Shown here: piece after piece, positions 42,147 through 51,759 of the stretch
How the letters are laid out: every line of letters starts with the position of its first letter
Position numbering within the stretch: the first letter of the stretch is position 1
Assembly (NCBI RefSeq): GCF_008017755.1
Contig: NZ_VRTS01000002.1
Span: 124,001 to 188,000 of the forward strand
Reading direction: 5' to 3'
Length of the DNA stretch: 64,000 nt
Source: Alkalisalibacterium limincola
Lineage (GTDB): Bacteria > Pseudomonadota > Gammaproteobacteria > Xanthomonadales > Xanthomonadaceae
Program-made: the position numbers and the translations under genes
The notes under the pieces: generated by a model
Database searches by the model: none
Told to the model about the DNA's origin: nothing
Seen by the model: the letters and a program-made list of their open reading frames with translations, nothing else

Positions 42147-44099
42147 ATGAAGAACCTGCACATGGTCCGCGGGCCCAAGGCCCGCACCCCGATGGCTCTC
42201 GCCGTGGCCGCTGCGCTGCTGGCTTCGCCGTCCGCCTTCGCCGTCGACTTCAGTCGCGGCGAACTCACCGGCAGCCTGGACACCACCATTTCCTACGGCG
42301 CATCCGTGCGCATGCAGGACCAGGCCGACGATCTCCTGGCGAAAGCCTATTTCGACCCGACGATCATCTTCCAGGTCAGCCAGTTGCAGGCGCAGGGCGA
42401 CTACGCCGCCGCGCAGGCGCTGCTGCTCAATGCGCGCGGTCGCTTCTCGGCCAACCGCGACGACGGCAACATCAAGTACGACAAGGGCGACCTGATCGCC
42501 TCGACCGCGAAGATCACCAGCGAGCTGGCCCTGAACTGGCGCAACTGGGGTGCCTTCACCCGCGCGACCTACTTCTACGATTTCGAGAACGCCAACCGCA
42601 GCGACCTCAACCGAGAGGCCCGCCAGCGTATCGGTGAGCGCTTCCGCCTGCTCGATGCCTTCGTCTTCAACGACTTCAGCTTCGGCGAGACCGGGTCGGG
42701 CACCGTGCGCCTGGGTCGCCAGGTGGTGAGCTGGGGCGAGAGCACGTTCATCCAGAACGGCATCAACGTGATCAACCCGGTCGACCTGTCGGCATTGCGC
42801 GTCGCCGGTGCCGAACTGCGCGAGGCCTTCCTGCCGATCGATGCGCTGTACGTGTCCTTCAACCTGACCCAGAACCTGTCGGTGGAAGGCGTTTACATGT
42901 TCGAGTGGGAGGAGATCGAGATCGATGCCTCCGGCACCTACTTCAGCGCCAACGACTTCGCCGCGCCGGGTGGCAACCACGTCATGCTCAACTTCGGCTA
43001 CCTGCCGCAGCCGGTGAACAACCACGAGCTGTTCTACGACACCTGCTTCCAGGGGCCGGCCGGCTTCGCCAACAGCGACCGCCTCGCGGAACTCTCGGAG
43101 CGCTACGGCCAGGCGACGGCCCTGCAGTTGATCGGAGCGGGCTGCTCGGGCGCTTTCGCCCGCGCGCCCAACAACCACGCGCGCGACAGCGGCCAGTGGG
43201 GCGTGGCGGCACGCTACTACTCGCAGGCCCTGTGGGAGACCGAGTTCGGCCTGTACTACCTGCGCTACCACAGCCGCGTCCCGGTCATCTCCGGCATCGC
43301 GGTCACCGGCGGTTCGCCGACCACCGGTCGCTACTTCCTCGAGTATCCCGAGGACATCGACCTGTTCGGCCTGAGCTGGAACACCAACATCCCGGGTGGC
43401 GTCGCGATGCAGGGCGAGGTGAGCTACCGCCCGAACATGCCGCTGCAGATCGATGACGTCGAGCTGCTGTTCGCCGGCCTTACTCCGCTCAACGTGGCCA
43501 TCCCGCAGCCGGGCCTGCGCTTCCGCAGCCAGCTCGGCAATTTCGGCTTTGGCGACTACGTGCAGGGCTGGGACCGCCACAAGGTCACCCAGGTGCAGAA
43601 CACGTTCACCAAGCTGTTCGGGCCGGGCAACTTCATGCGTGCCAGCCAGATCGCGACCGTCCTCGAGGTGGGTGCGACCAAGGTGTGGGACCTCCCCGAC
43701 CAGAGCGTGCTGCGCTACGAAGGCGAGGGTACCGACACCGGCGGTGGTCCAGACTTCACCTCCGGCGGCCTGCGCAACCCGGTCACGCAGGTGGGCGGCT
43801 TCCCGACCAGCTTCTCCTGGGGCTATCGCGTGGCGGCGCGCGCCGACTACAACAATGCGTTCGGCACCCCGTTCGTGGTCTCGCCACGCATCGCGTTCAA
43901 CCACGACGTGAACGGAATCACACCGGGGCCGGGCGGGAACTTCCTGGAGGGGCGGAAGTCTGGAACGATAGGTGTCGAGGCGACCTACCTCAACCGTTGG
44001 GGCTTCGACCTGAGCTACACCGTGTTCACCGGTGGCAAGCCGTTCAACCAGATCCACGACCGCGACTTCGCATCGTTCCTGGTCCGTTACTCGTTCTGA
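42147..44099 (+). CDS. DUF1302 outer-membrane protein
   Basis: A protein of about 650 residues with a signal peptide (cleavage near ASPSAFA) and a DUF1302 beta-rich body. Typical segments are GSLDTTISYGASVRMQ, VRLGRQVVSWGESTFIQNGINVINPVDLSALRVAGAELREAF and the end FASFLVRYSF with terminal Phe. The WGESTF motif is the family hallmark. DUF1302 proteins are predicted barrels and almost always accompany DUF1329, as here. I chose ATG 42147 because GAGGA at 42132 is too close to the ATG at 42138. Confidence 0.92.
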   Translation: MKNLHMVRGPKARTPMALAVAAALLASPSAFAVDFSRGELTGSLDTTISYGASVRMQDQADDLLAKAYFDPTIIFQVSQLQAQGDYAAAQALLLNARGRFSANRDDGNIKYDKGDLIASTAKITSELALNWRNWGAFTRATYFYDFENANRSDLNREARQRIGERFRLLDAFVFNDFSFGETGSGTVRLGRQVVSWGESTFIQNGINVINPVDLSALRVAGAELREAFLPIDALYVSFNLTQNLSVEGVYMFEWEEIEIDASGTYFSANDFAAPGGNHVMLNFGYLPQPVNNHELFYDTCFQGPAGFANSDRLAELSERYGQATALQLIGAGCSGAFARAPNNHARDSGQWGVAARYYSQALWETEFGLYYLRYHSRVPVISGIAVTGGSPTTGRYFLEYPEDIDLFGLSWNTNIPGGVAMQGEVSYRPNMPLQIDDVELLFAGLTPLNVAIPQPGLRFRSQLGNFGFGDYVQGWDRHKVTQVQNTFTKLFGPGNFMRASQIATVLEVGATKVWDLPDQSVLRYEGEGTDTGGGPDFTSGGLRNPVTQVGGFPTSFSWGYRVAARADYNNAFGTPFVVSPRIAFNHDVNGITPGPGGNFLEGRKSGTIGVEATYLNRWGFDLSYTVFTGGKPFNQIHDRDFASFLVRYSF

Positions 44100-44128
44100 C
44101 CCACGCTGAGCTTCGGAGGGATTCACAC

Positions 44129-45484
44129 ATGTACAACCTGAAAAAGACCGCGATCGCGGTCCTGATAGGTGCCGGGGTCTTCGCTGTGGGCGCGCCGCTC
44201 GCAGTGGCGGACTCCAGCCGCCTCGGCAACGACCTCACGCCGGTCGGCGCCGAGCGGGCCGGCAATGCCGATGGCACCATCCCCGCGTGGGATGGTGGCA
44301 TCACCCAGCCGCCGTCGGGCTACCGCGTGGGCCAGTTCCATCCGGACCCGTTCGCAAACGACCAAGTGCGCTTCCAGATCACCCCGCAGAACTATCGCGA
44401 GCATGCCGACAAGCTCAGCGAAGGCCAGAAGGGGATGTTCGAGCGCTACGACACGTATCGCATGGACGTCTACCCGACCCGTCGCTCGGCCTCGTTCCCG
44501 GAGCGCACCTACGAGTTCACCAAGCGCTATGCCGACCAGTGCCAGCTGGTGGCCAACGGCGAGGGCGTGGCGAACTGTGCCGAGGGCATCCCGTTCCCGA
44601 TCCCGAGCAACGGCCAGGAAGTGATCTGGAACCACAAGCTCAAGTACAAGGGCGTGGCAATCCAGCGTTACTCCAACCAGGCGGCGGTGACCGCCAGCGG
44701 GCAGTTCAACATGGTCCGCCTGCGCGAGGAGCTGCTGGGCCTGTACTACCGCCCGGGGGCGACGTCGGAAAGCATCAACAACATCCTCCTGTATTTCTAC
44801 CAGGAGGTGCTGGGTCCGGCGCGTCTGGCCGGCCAGGTGTTGCTGGTGCACGAGACGATGAACTCCTCGGAGTCCCCGCGCCAGGCGTGGGTGTACAACC
44901 CGGGCCAGCGTCGCGTGCGCCGTGCACCCAACGTCGCCTACGACAACCCGGGCACCGCGTCGGACGGTCTGCGCACCAATGACATGACCGACATGTTCAA
45001 CGGCGCCCTGGACCGTTTCGACTGGGAGCTGGTGGGCAAGCGCGAGATGTACGTGCCCTACAACGCCTACAAGGCCCACGGCCCGCAGGTCAGCCCGCGT
45101 GACCTGATCCAGCGCGGCCACCTCAACCCCGACTACATGCGCTACGAACTGCACCGCGTGTGGGTGGTCGATGCCACGTTGAAGTCGGGCGCGCGTCACA
45201 TCAACAGCCGTCGCACGTTCTACGTCGACGAGGACAGCTGGCAGATCCTGATGATCGACCACTACGACGGCCAGGGGAACCTGTGGCGTCATTCCGAGGC
45301 GGCGGTCATCAACTACTACGAGATGCCGACGATCATGCCGACCCTCGAGACCCACTACGACCTGCGCAGCGGTCGCTACATCGTGGGCCTGGTCGACAAC
45401 GACGAGTCGCCGTTCGACTTCGGCTTCCAGACCTCGCCGGAGAACTTCTCGCCGCAGAACCTTCGCAACCGCGGCGTGCGCTGA
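44129..45484 (+). CDS. DUF1329 periplasmic protein (LolA/LolB-like)
   Basis: A 451-residue exported protein with a signal peptide (about 1-27, cleaved near AVA). DUF1329 features are RLGNDLTPVGAERAGNADGTIPAWDGG at the start, then WVYNPGQRRVRRAPNVAYDNP and YVPYNAYKAHG. The last two recall LolA-like lipid-carrying proteins. It follows the DUF1302 gene by 29 bp behind GGAGGG. In Pseudomonas the same pair has been linked to fatty-acid and ester use, which I recall but cannot verify here. It is presumed to shuttle a lipid through the periplasm. Confidence 0.93.
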   Translation: MYNLKKTAIAVLIGAGVFAVGAPLAVADSSRLGNDLTPVGAERAGNADGTIPAWDGGITQPPSGYRVGQFHPDPFANDQVRFQITPQNYREHADKLSEGQKGMFERYDTYRMDVYPTRRSASFPERTYEFTKRYADQCQLVANGEGVANCAEGIPFPIPSNGQEVIWNHKLKYKGVAIQRYSNQAAVTASGQFNMVRLREELLGLYYRPGATSESINNILLYFYQEVLGPARLAGQVLLVHETMNSSESPRQAWVYNPGQRRVRRAPNVAYDNPGTASDGLRTNDMTDMFNGALDRFDWELVGKREMYVPYNAYKAHGPQVSPRDLIQRGHLNPDYMRYELHRVWVVDATLKSGARHINSRRTFYVDEDSWQILMIDHYDGQGNLWRHSEAAVINYYEMPTIMPTLETHYDLRSGRYIVGLVDNDESPFDFGFQTSPENFSPQNLRNRGVR

Positions 45485-45497
45485 TGCATCCGGACCG

Positions 45498-45523
45498 GCC
45501 GCCCGGGGGGCGGCGTCCTTTTC
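45498..45523 (+). terminator. Terminator or attenuator between DUF1329 and the YCF48-like gene
   Basis: GCCGCCC (45498-45504) and GGGCGGC (45508-45514) form a GC stem with a GGG loop, followed by GTCCTTTTCC. The T tract is short, so read-through into the downstream genes is likely. Confidence 0.5.
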
Positions 45524-45591
45524 CAAGAACGAGATTTGTCGCGGCGGCCTGAGCTGGTGCCTGCGTCCGCTGCGACGGGGAGTGAGGCTCG

Positions 45592-46768
45592 ATGCCCAAG
45601 GCCGCTTTGACGCCGGTCCTCAGAAGGACTGCTTGCCATGCTCTGCATGGCCGTGACCGCCACCGCGGCGCATGCCCGGCAACCCGATGACTTCGGCGAG
45701 GGCGTGGCGAAGGACGACCCGGCGCTGCTCGATGCAGAGCTGATGCCGAGGGCGGCGCAGAGCCTGCTGCTCGACATCGTCGATGGCGGCGGCCTTTTCG
45801 TCGCCGTGGGCGAGCGCGGGCACGTGCTGCACTCCTCCGACGGCATCGAGTGGACCCAGGCCGAGCACGTGCCGACGCGCAGTACGCTGACGGCCGTGGC
45901 CCATGTGGACGGGCGCTACTGGGCGGTCGGCCACGACGGCGTCATCCTGCATGCGCCGTCGGGCCCTTCGCACTGGGAGCGCCAGCGGGCCGAACCCCTG
46001 GTCATCGGTGGCTTCGATCCCGAGGCCGGCGTGCCCCTGCTCGACGTGCTGTTCCTGGACACCGGGCGCGGCTTCGCGATCGGCGCGTTCAGCCTGCTGC
46101 TGGAGACCACCGATGGTGGTGCGAGCTGGACCAGCCGCTTCCTGTCCGAAGAGGCCGAAGACATCGGTGGTGACATCGCGGCCGGGGCACCGGTCGACGA
46201 GGAAGACCCGGGCTCGGACGAGGACGATTTCATCGTCGACGACGATGACGATTGGAACTTCTCCGCCGACGACCTGATGCTCGATGCCGAGGACGATCCG
46301 CATCTGAATGCGATCGTGCGCACCGGCAGCGGAGCGCTGATGATCGCCGCCGAGCGCGGCACGATGTTCCGTTCGCGCGACGAGGGCCAAAGCTGGGAGA
46401 GGTTCCGCCTGCCCTACGAGGGTTCGATGTTCGGCGTGCTGTCCTGGGAGGACGACCACGTCATGGTGCTGGGGCTGCGCGGGAACGTGTTCGAGAGTTT
46501 CGACCTGGGTGACAGCTGGCAACGCGTCGACACCGGTACCGAGGCCAGCCTGATGGGCGGACTGGCACTGCCCGGCGGCGGTGCGCTGCTCGTGGGCAAT
46601 GAGGGCAGGATGCTGTGGCGCCCGTCGGGCGACCAGCCCTTCACCGCGCTGACGTACACCAACGAGGAGGGCGAGACGCCGGTACTGGCGGCCCCCGCCG
46701 CCCGCGACGATGGCAGCTTCATCCTGGTCGGCGAGCGCGGTGTCGACCGCACCCGACGCCTGGACTGA
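45592..46768 (+). CDS. YCF48/BNR-repeat protein with acidic insert, probable frameshift in signal peptide
   Basis: A beta-propeller protein with repeated units such as VAVGERGHVLHSSDGIEWT, AIGAFSLLLETTDGGASWTS and MIAAERGTMFRSRDEGQSWE, typical of YCF48 (HCF136-like). ATG 45638 gives a truncated signal peptide. ATG 45592 after GGGGAG gives a full one if one G is removed near 45620 (then LRRLLAMLCMAVTATAAHA). An Asp/Glu-rich stretch lies inside the propeller (residues ~200-235). YCF48-like proteins often sit next to RND transporters of the MMPL type, as here. Likely periplasmic assembly or accessory partner. Confidence 0.8.
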
Positions 46769-46778
46769 CGGAGACACC

Positions 46779-49277
46779 ATGGAACACCAACGCCAGGGCC
46801 AGGGCCCCTTCCAGCGGATTGCCGGGACGATCGTGTTCGGCAACCGGATGCTCGTGCTGATCGTCTTCGCGCTGTTGACCGCGGTGATGTTGTTCTTCGC
46901 GAGCCAGTTGCGCGTCGATGCGGGGTTCAAGAAGCAGATCCCGCTCGAGCATGAGTACATGCAGACATTCCTGGACTACGAGCAGGAGTTCGGCGGTGCC
47001 AACCGCGTGCTCATCGCCGTGGTCAAGCGCGAAGGCGACATGTTCGACCAGTCGTTCTTCCAGGTGTTCGAGAACGTCTCGCGCGACGTGATCAACATCA
47101 GCGAGGTGGACGACGCCCGTACCCGCTCCCTGTTCACCCCCAACGTCCGCTTCGTCGAGGTCGTCGAGGACGGTTTCGCCGGCGGCAACGTGATCCCCGA
47201 CACCTTTGCGCCGAACCTGCCCGGTGTGGAGCTGACCGAGGACGATTTCGACACGGTCCGCAGCAACATCGTCAAGGCCAACATCCTGGGCCGGCTGGTC
47301 GCGCGCGACTGGTCGGGGGCGATGATCTGGGCCGACCTGATTCCCGAGGATTCGGTCCCGGGAGGCCTGGACTACCAGAAGGTGGCCGGCGAGCTCGAGG
47401 CGATCCGCCAGCAGTACGAGGATGACGAGCACACCATCCACATCATCGGTTTCGCCAAGGTGGTGGGCGACATCGCCGACGGCGCGCGCTCGGTGGTCGT
47501 GTTCTTCGCCGTCACGGTGCTGCTGACCTTCCTGCTGCTGTGGGGATACACGCGGTCGGCGCGGCACGCGGCGATCGGCATCTTCGCGGCGGTCATCGCG
47601 GTGATCTGGACGCTGGGCACGCTGCGCATGCTCGGCTTCGGCATCGACCCGATGAACATCCTGACGCCGTTCCTGGTGTTCGCGATCGGCGTCTCGCACG
47701 GCGTCCAGATGATCAACGCCTGGATCAACGAACGGCTGTTTGGCGGCGAGATCATCGATGCCAGCCATGCCGGCGAAGGACGGGACAAGCTCAGCGCCGC
47801 GAAGGGCGCCTTCGCGAAACTGTTGCTCCCGGGTTCGGTGGCGCTGGCCTCGGACATCGTCGGCTTCCTGACCATCCTGCTGATCCCGATCCAGATCATC
47901 CGCGAGCTGGCGATCACCGCGTCCATCGGCGTGGCCTTGATCATCCTGACCAACCTGGTGCTGTTGCCGGTGCTGCTGTCCTTCATCGACTTCGCCCACC
48001 CGGCGCGCTCGCGCGAAAAGGCGCTGTTGCGGATCGGCCACTTCGATCGTTTCTGGCACTTCCTGACCCGCATCTCGCAGCCGGGGCCGGCCCTGATCGC
48101 GATCGTGATCGCTCTGGCGCTGGGTGGTTTCGGCGCGATCTACGGCCAGAAGATGACCGTGGGCGATTCCGAGGCTGGCGTGCCGGAGCTGCGGCCTGAA
48201 GCGCGCTTCAACCAGGACGCCGAGGCCATCACCGAACGCTTCGCCCTGGGCGTGGATTCGATCACGATCGTCGCCGAGGCGCGCCCGGACGCGTGCACGC
48301 TGAGCTATCCGGCGATGGAGCTGATCGACCGGCTCGGCTGGCACCTGCGCAACGTCGAGGGCGTCCAGCAGGTGCTGCACCTGCCGATGGCGGCAAAGAT
48401 CGTCAACGCCGGCTGGAACGACGGCTCGATCCGCTGGCGGGTGCTGCCGCGCAACCCGGACAACCTGCGCGTGGCGACCCAGGGCTTCGAGACCGACTCG
48501 GGCCTGCTCAATGCCGACTGTTCGGCGATCCCGGTGACCGCGTTCCTGGCCGACCACAAGGCCGAGACGATCACCCGGGTGGTCGATGCGGTGAAGGAGT
48601 TCCGCGATGCCAACGAGGCCTGGTATCCCGGCGTGAACCTGCGAGAGCAGTTGGCCGAACAGGCCGCCGAAGAGGGACAGTTCTTCGAATCCGACGCGGT
48701 CAACCTGCGACTGGCCACCGGCAACGCGGGCGTGATGGCGGCCACCAACGAGCGCGTGAGTGCGGCGCGCTGGCCGATGATGGGCTACGTATACGGTGCC
48801 GTGGTGCTGCTTTGCCTGCTGGCGTTCCGCTCCGGTGGCGCGACGTTGGCGATCATCGTGCCGCTGGTCGTCGTTTCGCTGCTCGCCAATGCACTGATGG
48901 CCTTCATGAGCATCGGCCTGAAGGTCAACACGCTGCCGGTGGCGGCGCTGGGAGTCGGCATCGGCGTGGATTACGCGATCTACATCTACAGCCGCATGAA
49001 GGAGTTCCTCGATCGCGGCATGAGCCTGACCGAGTCCTACTTCCGCGCGCTGAAGCTCACCGGTACCGCAGTGATCTTCACCGGCCTGACCCTGGCGGTC
49101 GGCGTGGGCACGTGGATCTTCTCGGCACTGCAGTTCCAGGCCGACATGGGCGTGTTGCTGAGCTTCTTCTTCCTGATGAACATGGTCGGCGCGATCATCC
49201 TGCTGCCAGCGCTGCTGCGCTGGCTGGTTCGCCCCAAGCGGATCGGCGCGCACGCCCACGATGCACCGCCGCACTAA
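46779..49277 (+). CDS. RND/MMPL superfamily transporter
   Basis: An 832-residue inner-membrane transporter with two repeats, each an extracytoplasmic domain and about six helices. The first helix bundle (GRLVARDW then AIGIFAAVIAVIWTLGTLRMLGFGIDPMNILTPFLVFAIGVSHGVQMINAW) and the second (LPVAALGVGIGVDYAIYIYSRMKEF) carry the family's Asp residues for proton coupling. MMPL-type pumps move lipids or hydrophobic molecules, often together with LolA-like proteins. ATG 46779 follows CGGAGA, ten bases after the propeller gene. It is the last gene of the set and is followed by a UUCG hairpin. Confidence 0.95.
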   Translation: MEHQRQGQGPFQRIAGTIVFGNRMLVLIVFALLTAVMLFFASQLRVDAGFKKQIPLEHEYMQTFLDYEQEFGGANRVLIAVVKREGDMFDQSFFQVFENVSRDVINISEVDDARTRSLFTPNVRFVEVVEDGFAGGNVIPDTFAPNLPGVELTEDDFDTVRSNIVKANILGRLVARDWSGAMIWADLIPEDSVPGGLDYQKVAGELEAIRQQYEDDEHTIHIIGFAKVVGDIADGARSVVVFFAVTVLLTFLLLWGYTRSARHAAIGIFAAVIAVIWTLGTLRMLGFGIDPMNILTPFLVFAIGVSHGVQMINAWINERLFGGEIIDASHAGEGRDKLSAAKGAFAKLLLPGSVALASDIVGFLTILLIPIQIIRELAITASIGVALIILTNLVLLPVLLSFIDFAHPARSREKALLRIGHFDRFWHFLTRISQPGPALIAIVIALALGGFGAIYGQKMTVGDSEAGVPELRPEARFNQDAEAITERFALGVDSITIVAEARPDACTLSYPAMELIDRLGWHLRNVEGVQQVLHLPMAAKIVNAGWNDGSIRWRVLPRNPDNLRVATQGFETDSGLLNADCSAIPVTAFLADHKAETITRVVDAVKEFRDANEAWYPGVNLREQLAEQAAEEGQFFESDAVNLRLATGNAGVMAATNERVSAARWPMMGYVYGAVVLLCLLAFRSGGATLAIIVPLVVVSLLANALMAFMSIGLKVNTLPVAALGVGIGVDYAIYIYSRMKEFLDRGMSLTESYFRALKLTGTAVIFTGLTLAVGVGTWIFSALQFQADMGVLLSFFFLMNMVGAIILLPALLRWLVRPKRIGAHAHDAPPH

Positions 49278-49298
49278 CGCTTCCATCGCGTGATTCCG

Positions 49299-49320
49299 CA
49301 CGGGCCCTTCGGGGCCCGTG
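49299..49320 (+). terminator. Hairpin terminator after the RND gene
   Basis: CACGGGCCC (49299-49307) and GGGCCCGTG (49312-49320) enclose a TTCG tetraloop. There is no long T run, but the position between convergent genes and the very stable loop favour termination on both strands. Confidence 0.65.
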
Positions 49321-49340
49321 TGCGTTCCGGGGCGATGGGT

Positions 49341-50228
49341 TCATGCGTCCTCGGCAGGTGGCAGCGGACGCGCCTTGGCGCGGGCGCGCATGGCGACGAA
49401 CAACACGCCGCCAAGCACCAGCGCACCGCCCAGGTACAGGCGCGGCCCTGGCCGGTCGCCCCAGAAGGCGATGCCCAGCCCCACCGCCATGACCGGCGCC
49501 AGCAGCAGCCATGGCGTCACGTCGGCCACCTTGTGGCGAAGCAGCAGGCGGTAGTACAGGCCGTGGCCCAGCAGCGACGACAGCAGGGCGGAATAGGCCA
49601 CGCCACCCCAGCCGATCCAACTGGCCCCGTCGAAGGCCGCGCGTGCGCCGGGTTCGAACATGAAGCCGATCAACAGCAGTGGCCCGACGCCCAGGACCGC
49701 CGTCCAGCCCTGCAGGCTGAACAGGCTTTGGCCGACCAGCCCGCGCATCAGCACCGTGCCGACCGCCAGGAACGCCGCGGCAGCGAGCATGACCACCAGC
49801 GATGCGGGCGCCTGGAGCACCAGTGGATCCAGTCCGAGGACCAGGATCCCGGCGAAACTGGCGCCGATGCCCGCCGCCGTGCGCCAGCCAAAGCGTTCGC
49901 CCAGCGCGAACCACGCCAGCAGCGCGGCCATCGGCACGTAGCTCTGCATGACGATGGCGGGGGAGGCCAGGTTGCCGGCCAGCTGGAGCCCCCAGAAGCT
50001 GAAGCCGAAATGCAGCACGCCCATGACCAGTGCGATCGCGACCAGGCGTGGCCATTGCCCGGGCGCGGCCGGCTTCAGGAAGGGCACCAGGATCACGGCC
50101 AGCAGCGCCATGCGCAGTCCGGTGAACAGGAACGGCGGGAACTCCCGCAGCGAGTAGGCCGACGTCAGGAAGTTACCCGCCCAGACCACGCAGATGAGGA
50201 GCAGGATGGCGATGTCGCGCGCGGGCAT
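49341..50228 (-). CDS. EamA family (DMT) exporter
   Basis: A 295-residue inner-membrane protein with ten hydrophobic segments in two EamA repeats. Typical stretches are ILLLICVVWAGNFLTSAYSL, YVPMAALLAWFALGERFGWRT and LLLAPVMAVGLGIAFWGDRP. The repeated E-R/D-R-x motif follows helix 4 and helix 9. DMT exporters move amino acids or other metabolites; the cargo is unknown. ATG 50228. It is 63 bp downstream of the Mpo1-like gene on the same strand. Confidence 0.92.
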   Translation of the reverse strand: MPARDIAILLLICVVWAGNFLTSAYSLREFPPFLFTGLRMALLAVILVPFLKPAAPGQWPRLVAIALVMGVLHFGFSFWGLQLAGNLASPAIVMQSYVPMAALLAWFALGERFGWRTAAGIGASFAGILVLGLDPLVLQAPASLVVMLAAAAFLAVGTVLMRGLVGQSLFSLQGWTAVLGVGPLLLIGFMFEPGARAAFDGASWIGWGGVAYSALLSSLLGHGLYYRLLLRHKVADVTPWLLLAPVMAVGLGIAFWGDRPGPRLYLGGALVLGGVLFVAMRARAKARPLPPAEDA

Positions 50229-50291
50229 GGGCGGTGGTCCGGAAGCAGGATCGCGGCAGCCTGTCCGCGGGAGCCCTGGGCGGGGCGGGTG

Positions 50292-50768
50292 CTACCAGCG
50301 GATGCGCAGGACCCTGAACAGCTTGGAGAGGGTCCACAGTGGACCAATCAGCAGGTACTGCAGGTCGGTCAGGAAGCTGGGCCGGCGGCCCTCGAACATG
50401 TGGCCGATGAACTGGCCGATCCAGGCCACGACGAACACGCCCAGTGCCATCCACAGCAGCCACATTCCCAGCAGCTCGAACAGCGCATGGGTGAGAAGCC
50501 CCAGGACGATGTAGGCCACCAGCATGCCCAGGCCGAGCGGACGGCTCAGCCGCCAGTAGTACAGCAGGCTCAGGAACATCGCCATCCCGGCCCAAAAGCC
50601 CGGCCGCCCAAGCATCGACGGCACCGGGATGGTCCACAGCACCGCCAGCACCGACCATACGATCAGGGGGACGCACACCAGGTGGATGACCTGGTTGACC
50701 GGGTCGCGATGGTCCCCGGAATAGCTGCCCAGCCAGCGATCGATCGGTCGGGGGTGTGTCGTGTCCAT
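50292..50768 (-). CDS. Mpo1-like (DUF962) membrane protein
   Basis: A 158-residue protein with four transmembrane segments of the DUF962/Mpo1 family. Conserved residues include the N-terminal YSGDHRDPVNQVIHLVCVP and the C-terminal WIGQFIGHMFEGRRPSF, whose His residues bind iron in yeast Mpo1, a 2-hydroxy fatty acid dioxygenase. The bacterial role is unknown but a fatty-acid function is plausible. ATG 50768. It follows the purC gene direction on the minus strand, 13 bp downstream of the purC stop. Confidence 0.9.
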   Translation of the reverse strand: MDTTHPRPIDRWLGSYSGDHRDPVNQVIHLVCVPLIVWSVLAVLWTIPVPSMLGRPGFWAGMAMFLSLLYYWRLSRPLGLGMLVAYIVLGLLTHALFELLGMWLLWMALGVFVVAWIGQFIGHMFEGRRPSFLTDLQYLLIGPLWTLSKLFRVLRIRW

Positions 50769-50781
50769 GCGCTCTCCGGGC

Positions 50782-51678
50782 TCAGTCGAGGCTGATGTCG
50801 GCCAGGCGTCGCAGCGCCTCGGCGTACTTGCGGCGCGTGCCCTGGATCACCTCGCCGGGCAGCGAGGGCCCCGGCGCGGTCTTGTCCCAGTCCAGCGTCT
50901 CGAGATAGTCGCGCACATACTGCTTGTCGAAGCTCGGCGGGCTGGTGTCCAGGCGCCACTCGTCGGCGGGCCAGAAACGCGAGGAGTCGGGCGTGAGCAG
51001 CTCGTCCATGACCCGCAGCTGGCCGTCCGCATCGAGGCCGAACTCCAGCTTGGTGTCGGCGATGAGGATTCCACGTGTCGCGGCATATTGCGCGGCGAAG
51101 CGGTAGATGGCCAGCGTCGCGGTGCGCACGCGATCGGCCAGGTCCTGGCCGATGAGTCCGACGACATGGTCGAAGCTGACGTTCTCGTCGTGGTCGCCCA
51201 CCGACGCCTTGGTCGACGGGGTGAAGATCGGCTGCGGCAACTGCTGCGCCTGGCGCAGCCCCGGCGCCAGCCGGATGCCGCACAGTTCGCCGGTGGCCTG
51301 GTAGTCCTTCCAGCCCGAACCGATCAGGAACCCGCGGGCGATCGCCTCGACCGGCAGCGGCTTCAGGCGCATCGCCACGACGGATCGATTCACGTACAGG
51401 GCGGGATCGACGCCTTCGGGCAGCACCGATTCGACCGGTTCGCCGGTCAGGTGGTTGGGCAGCAGGTGCCGGGTCTTGTCGAACCAGAAGTTCGACATCT
51501 GGCACAGCATTTCGCCCTTGCCGGGGATCGGGTCGGGCAGCACCACGTCGAAGGCCGACAGCCTGTCGGTGGCCACCATCAGCAGCCGTTCGCCGGGTAG
51601 TGCGTAGACGTCGCGGACCTTTCCGCGGTGCAGCAGTTCCAGGCCGGGAAGGTTCGAAGTGTGCAGCACGGTCGACAA
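50782..51678 (-). CDS. purC: Phosphoribosylaminoimidazole-succinocarboxamide synthase
   Basis: A 298-residue SAICAR synthase of purine biosynthesis: it joins aspartate to CAIR using ATP. Landmarks are [42 protein letters not shown], [16 protein letters not shown], and [30 protein letters not shown]. The start is TTG at 51678 (protein begins [13 protein letters not shown]), which matches the family N terminus; GGAG lies upstream. A -10 TACAAT at 51708-51713 on this strand gives a leader of about 25 nt. Its promoter region is divergent from the cytochrome gene. Confidence 0.95.
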   Translation of the reverse strand: MSTVLHTSNLPGLELLHRGKVRDVYALPGERLLMVATDRLSAFDVVLPDPIPGKGEMLCQMSNFWFDKTRHLLPNHLTGEPVESVLPEGVDPALYVNRSVVAMRLKPLPVEAIARGFLIGSGWKDYQATGELCGIRLAPGLRQAQQLPQPIFTPSTKASVGDHDENVSFDHVVGLIGQDLADRVRTATLAIYRFAAQYAATRGILIADTKLEFGLDADGQLRVMDELLTPDSSRFWPADEWRLDTSPPSFDKQYVRDYLETLDWDKTAPGPSLPGEVIQGTRRKYAEALRRLADISLD

Positions 51679-51707
51679 TTCAGCGCTCCGGAAGGCGTGT
51701 CCGGGGC

Positions 51708-51713
51708 ATTGTA
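51708..51713 (-). promoter_or_regulatory. Candidate -10 element of purC
   Basis: TACAAT read on the minus strand (context GCTACAATGCCCC). Transcription would start near 51701. No PurR-like operator was recognised. Confidence 0.45.
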
Positions 51714-51746
51714 GCGGGCCGGATGCCCCTGCTTCACGGGCGCCCG

Positions 51747-51752
51747 CTAAAC
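51747..51752 (+). promoter_or_regulatory. Candidate -10 element of the cytochrome c gene
   Basis: TAAACT in the context GCTAAACTGTGGGG. The ATG is at 51760, so transcription would begin at or just before the start codon; the mRNA may be leaderless. Confidence 0.35.
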
Positions 51753-51759
51753 TGTGGGG

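Noticed and set aside
39195..44126. Very long antisense open frame on the minus strand across the lipase and DUF1302 genes
   Set aside because: It is a shadow of high GC content. The + strand genes carry signal peptides, motifs and conserved families; the minus frame gives only Arg/Gln/Val/Ala-rich sequence with no domain.
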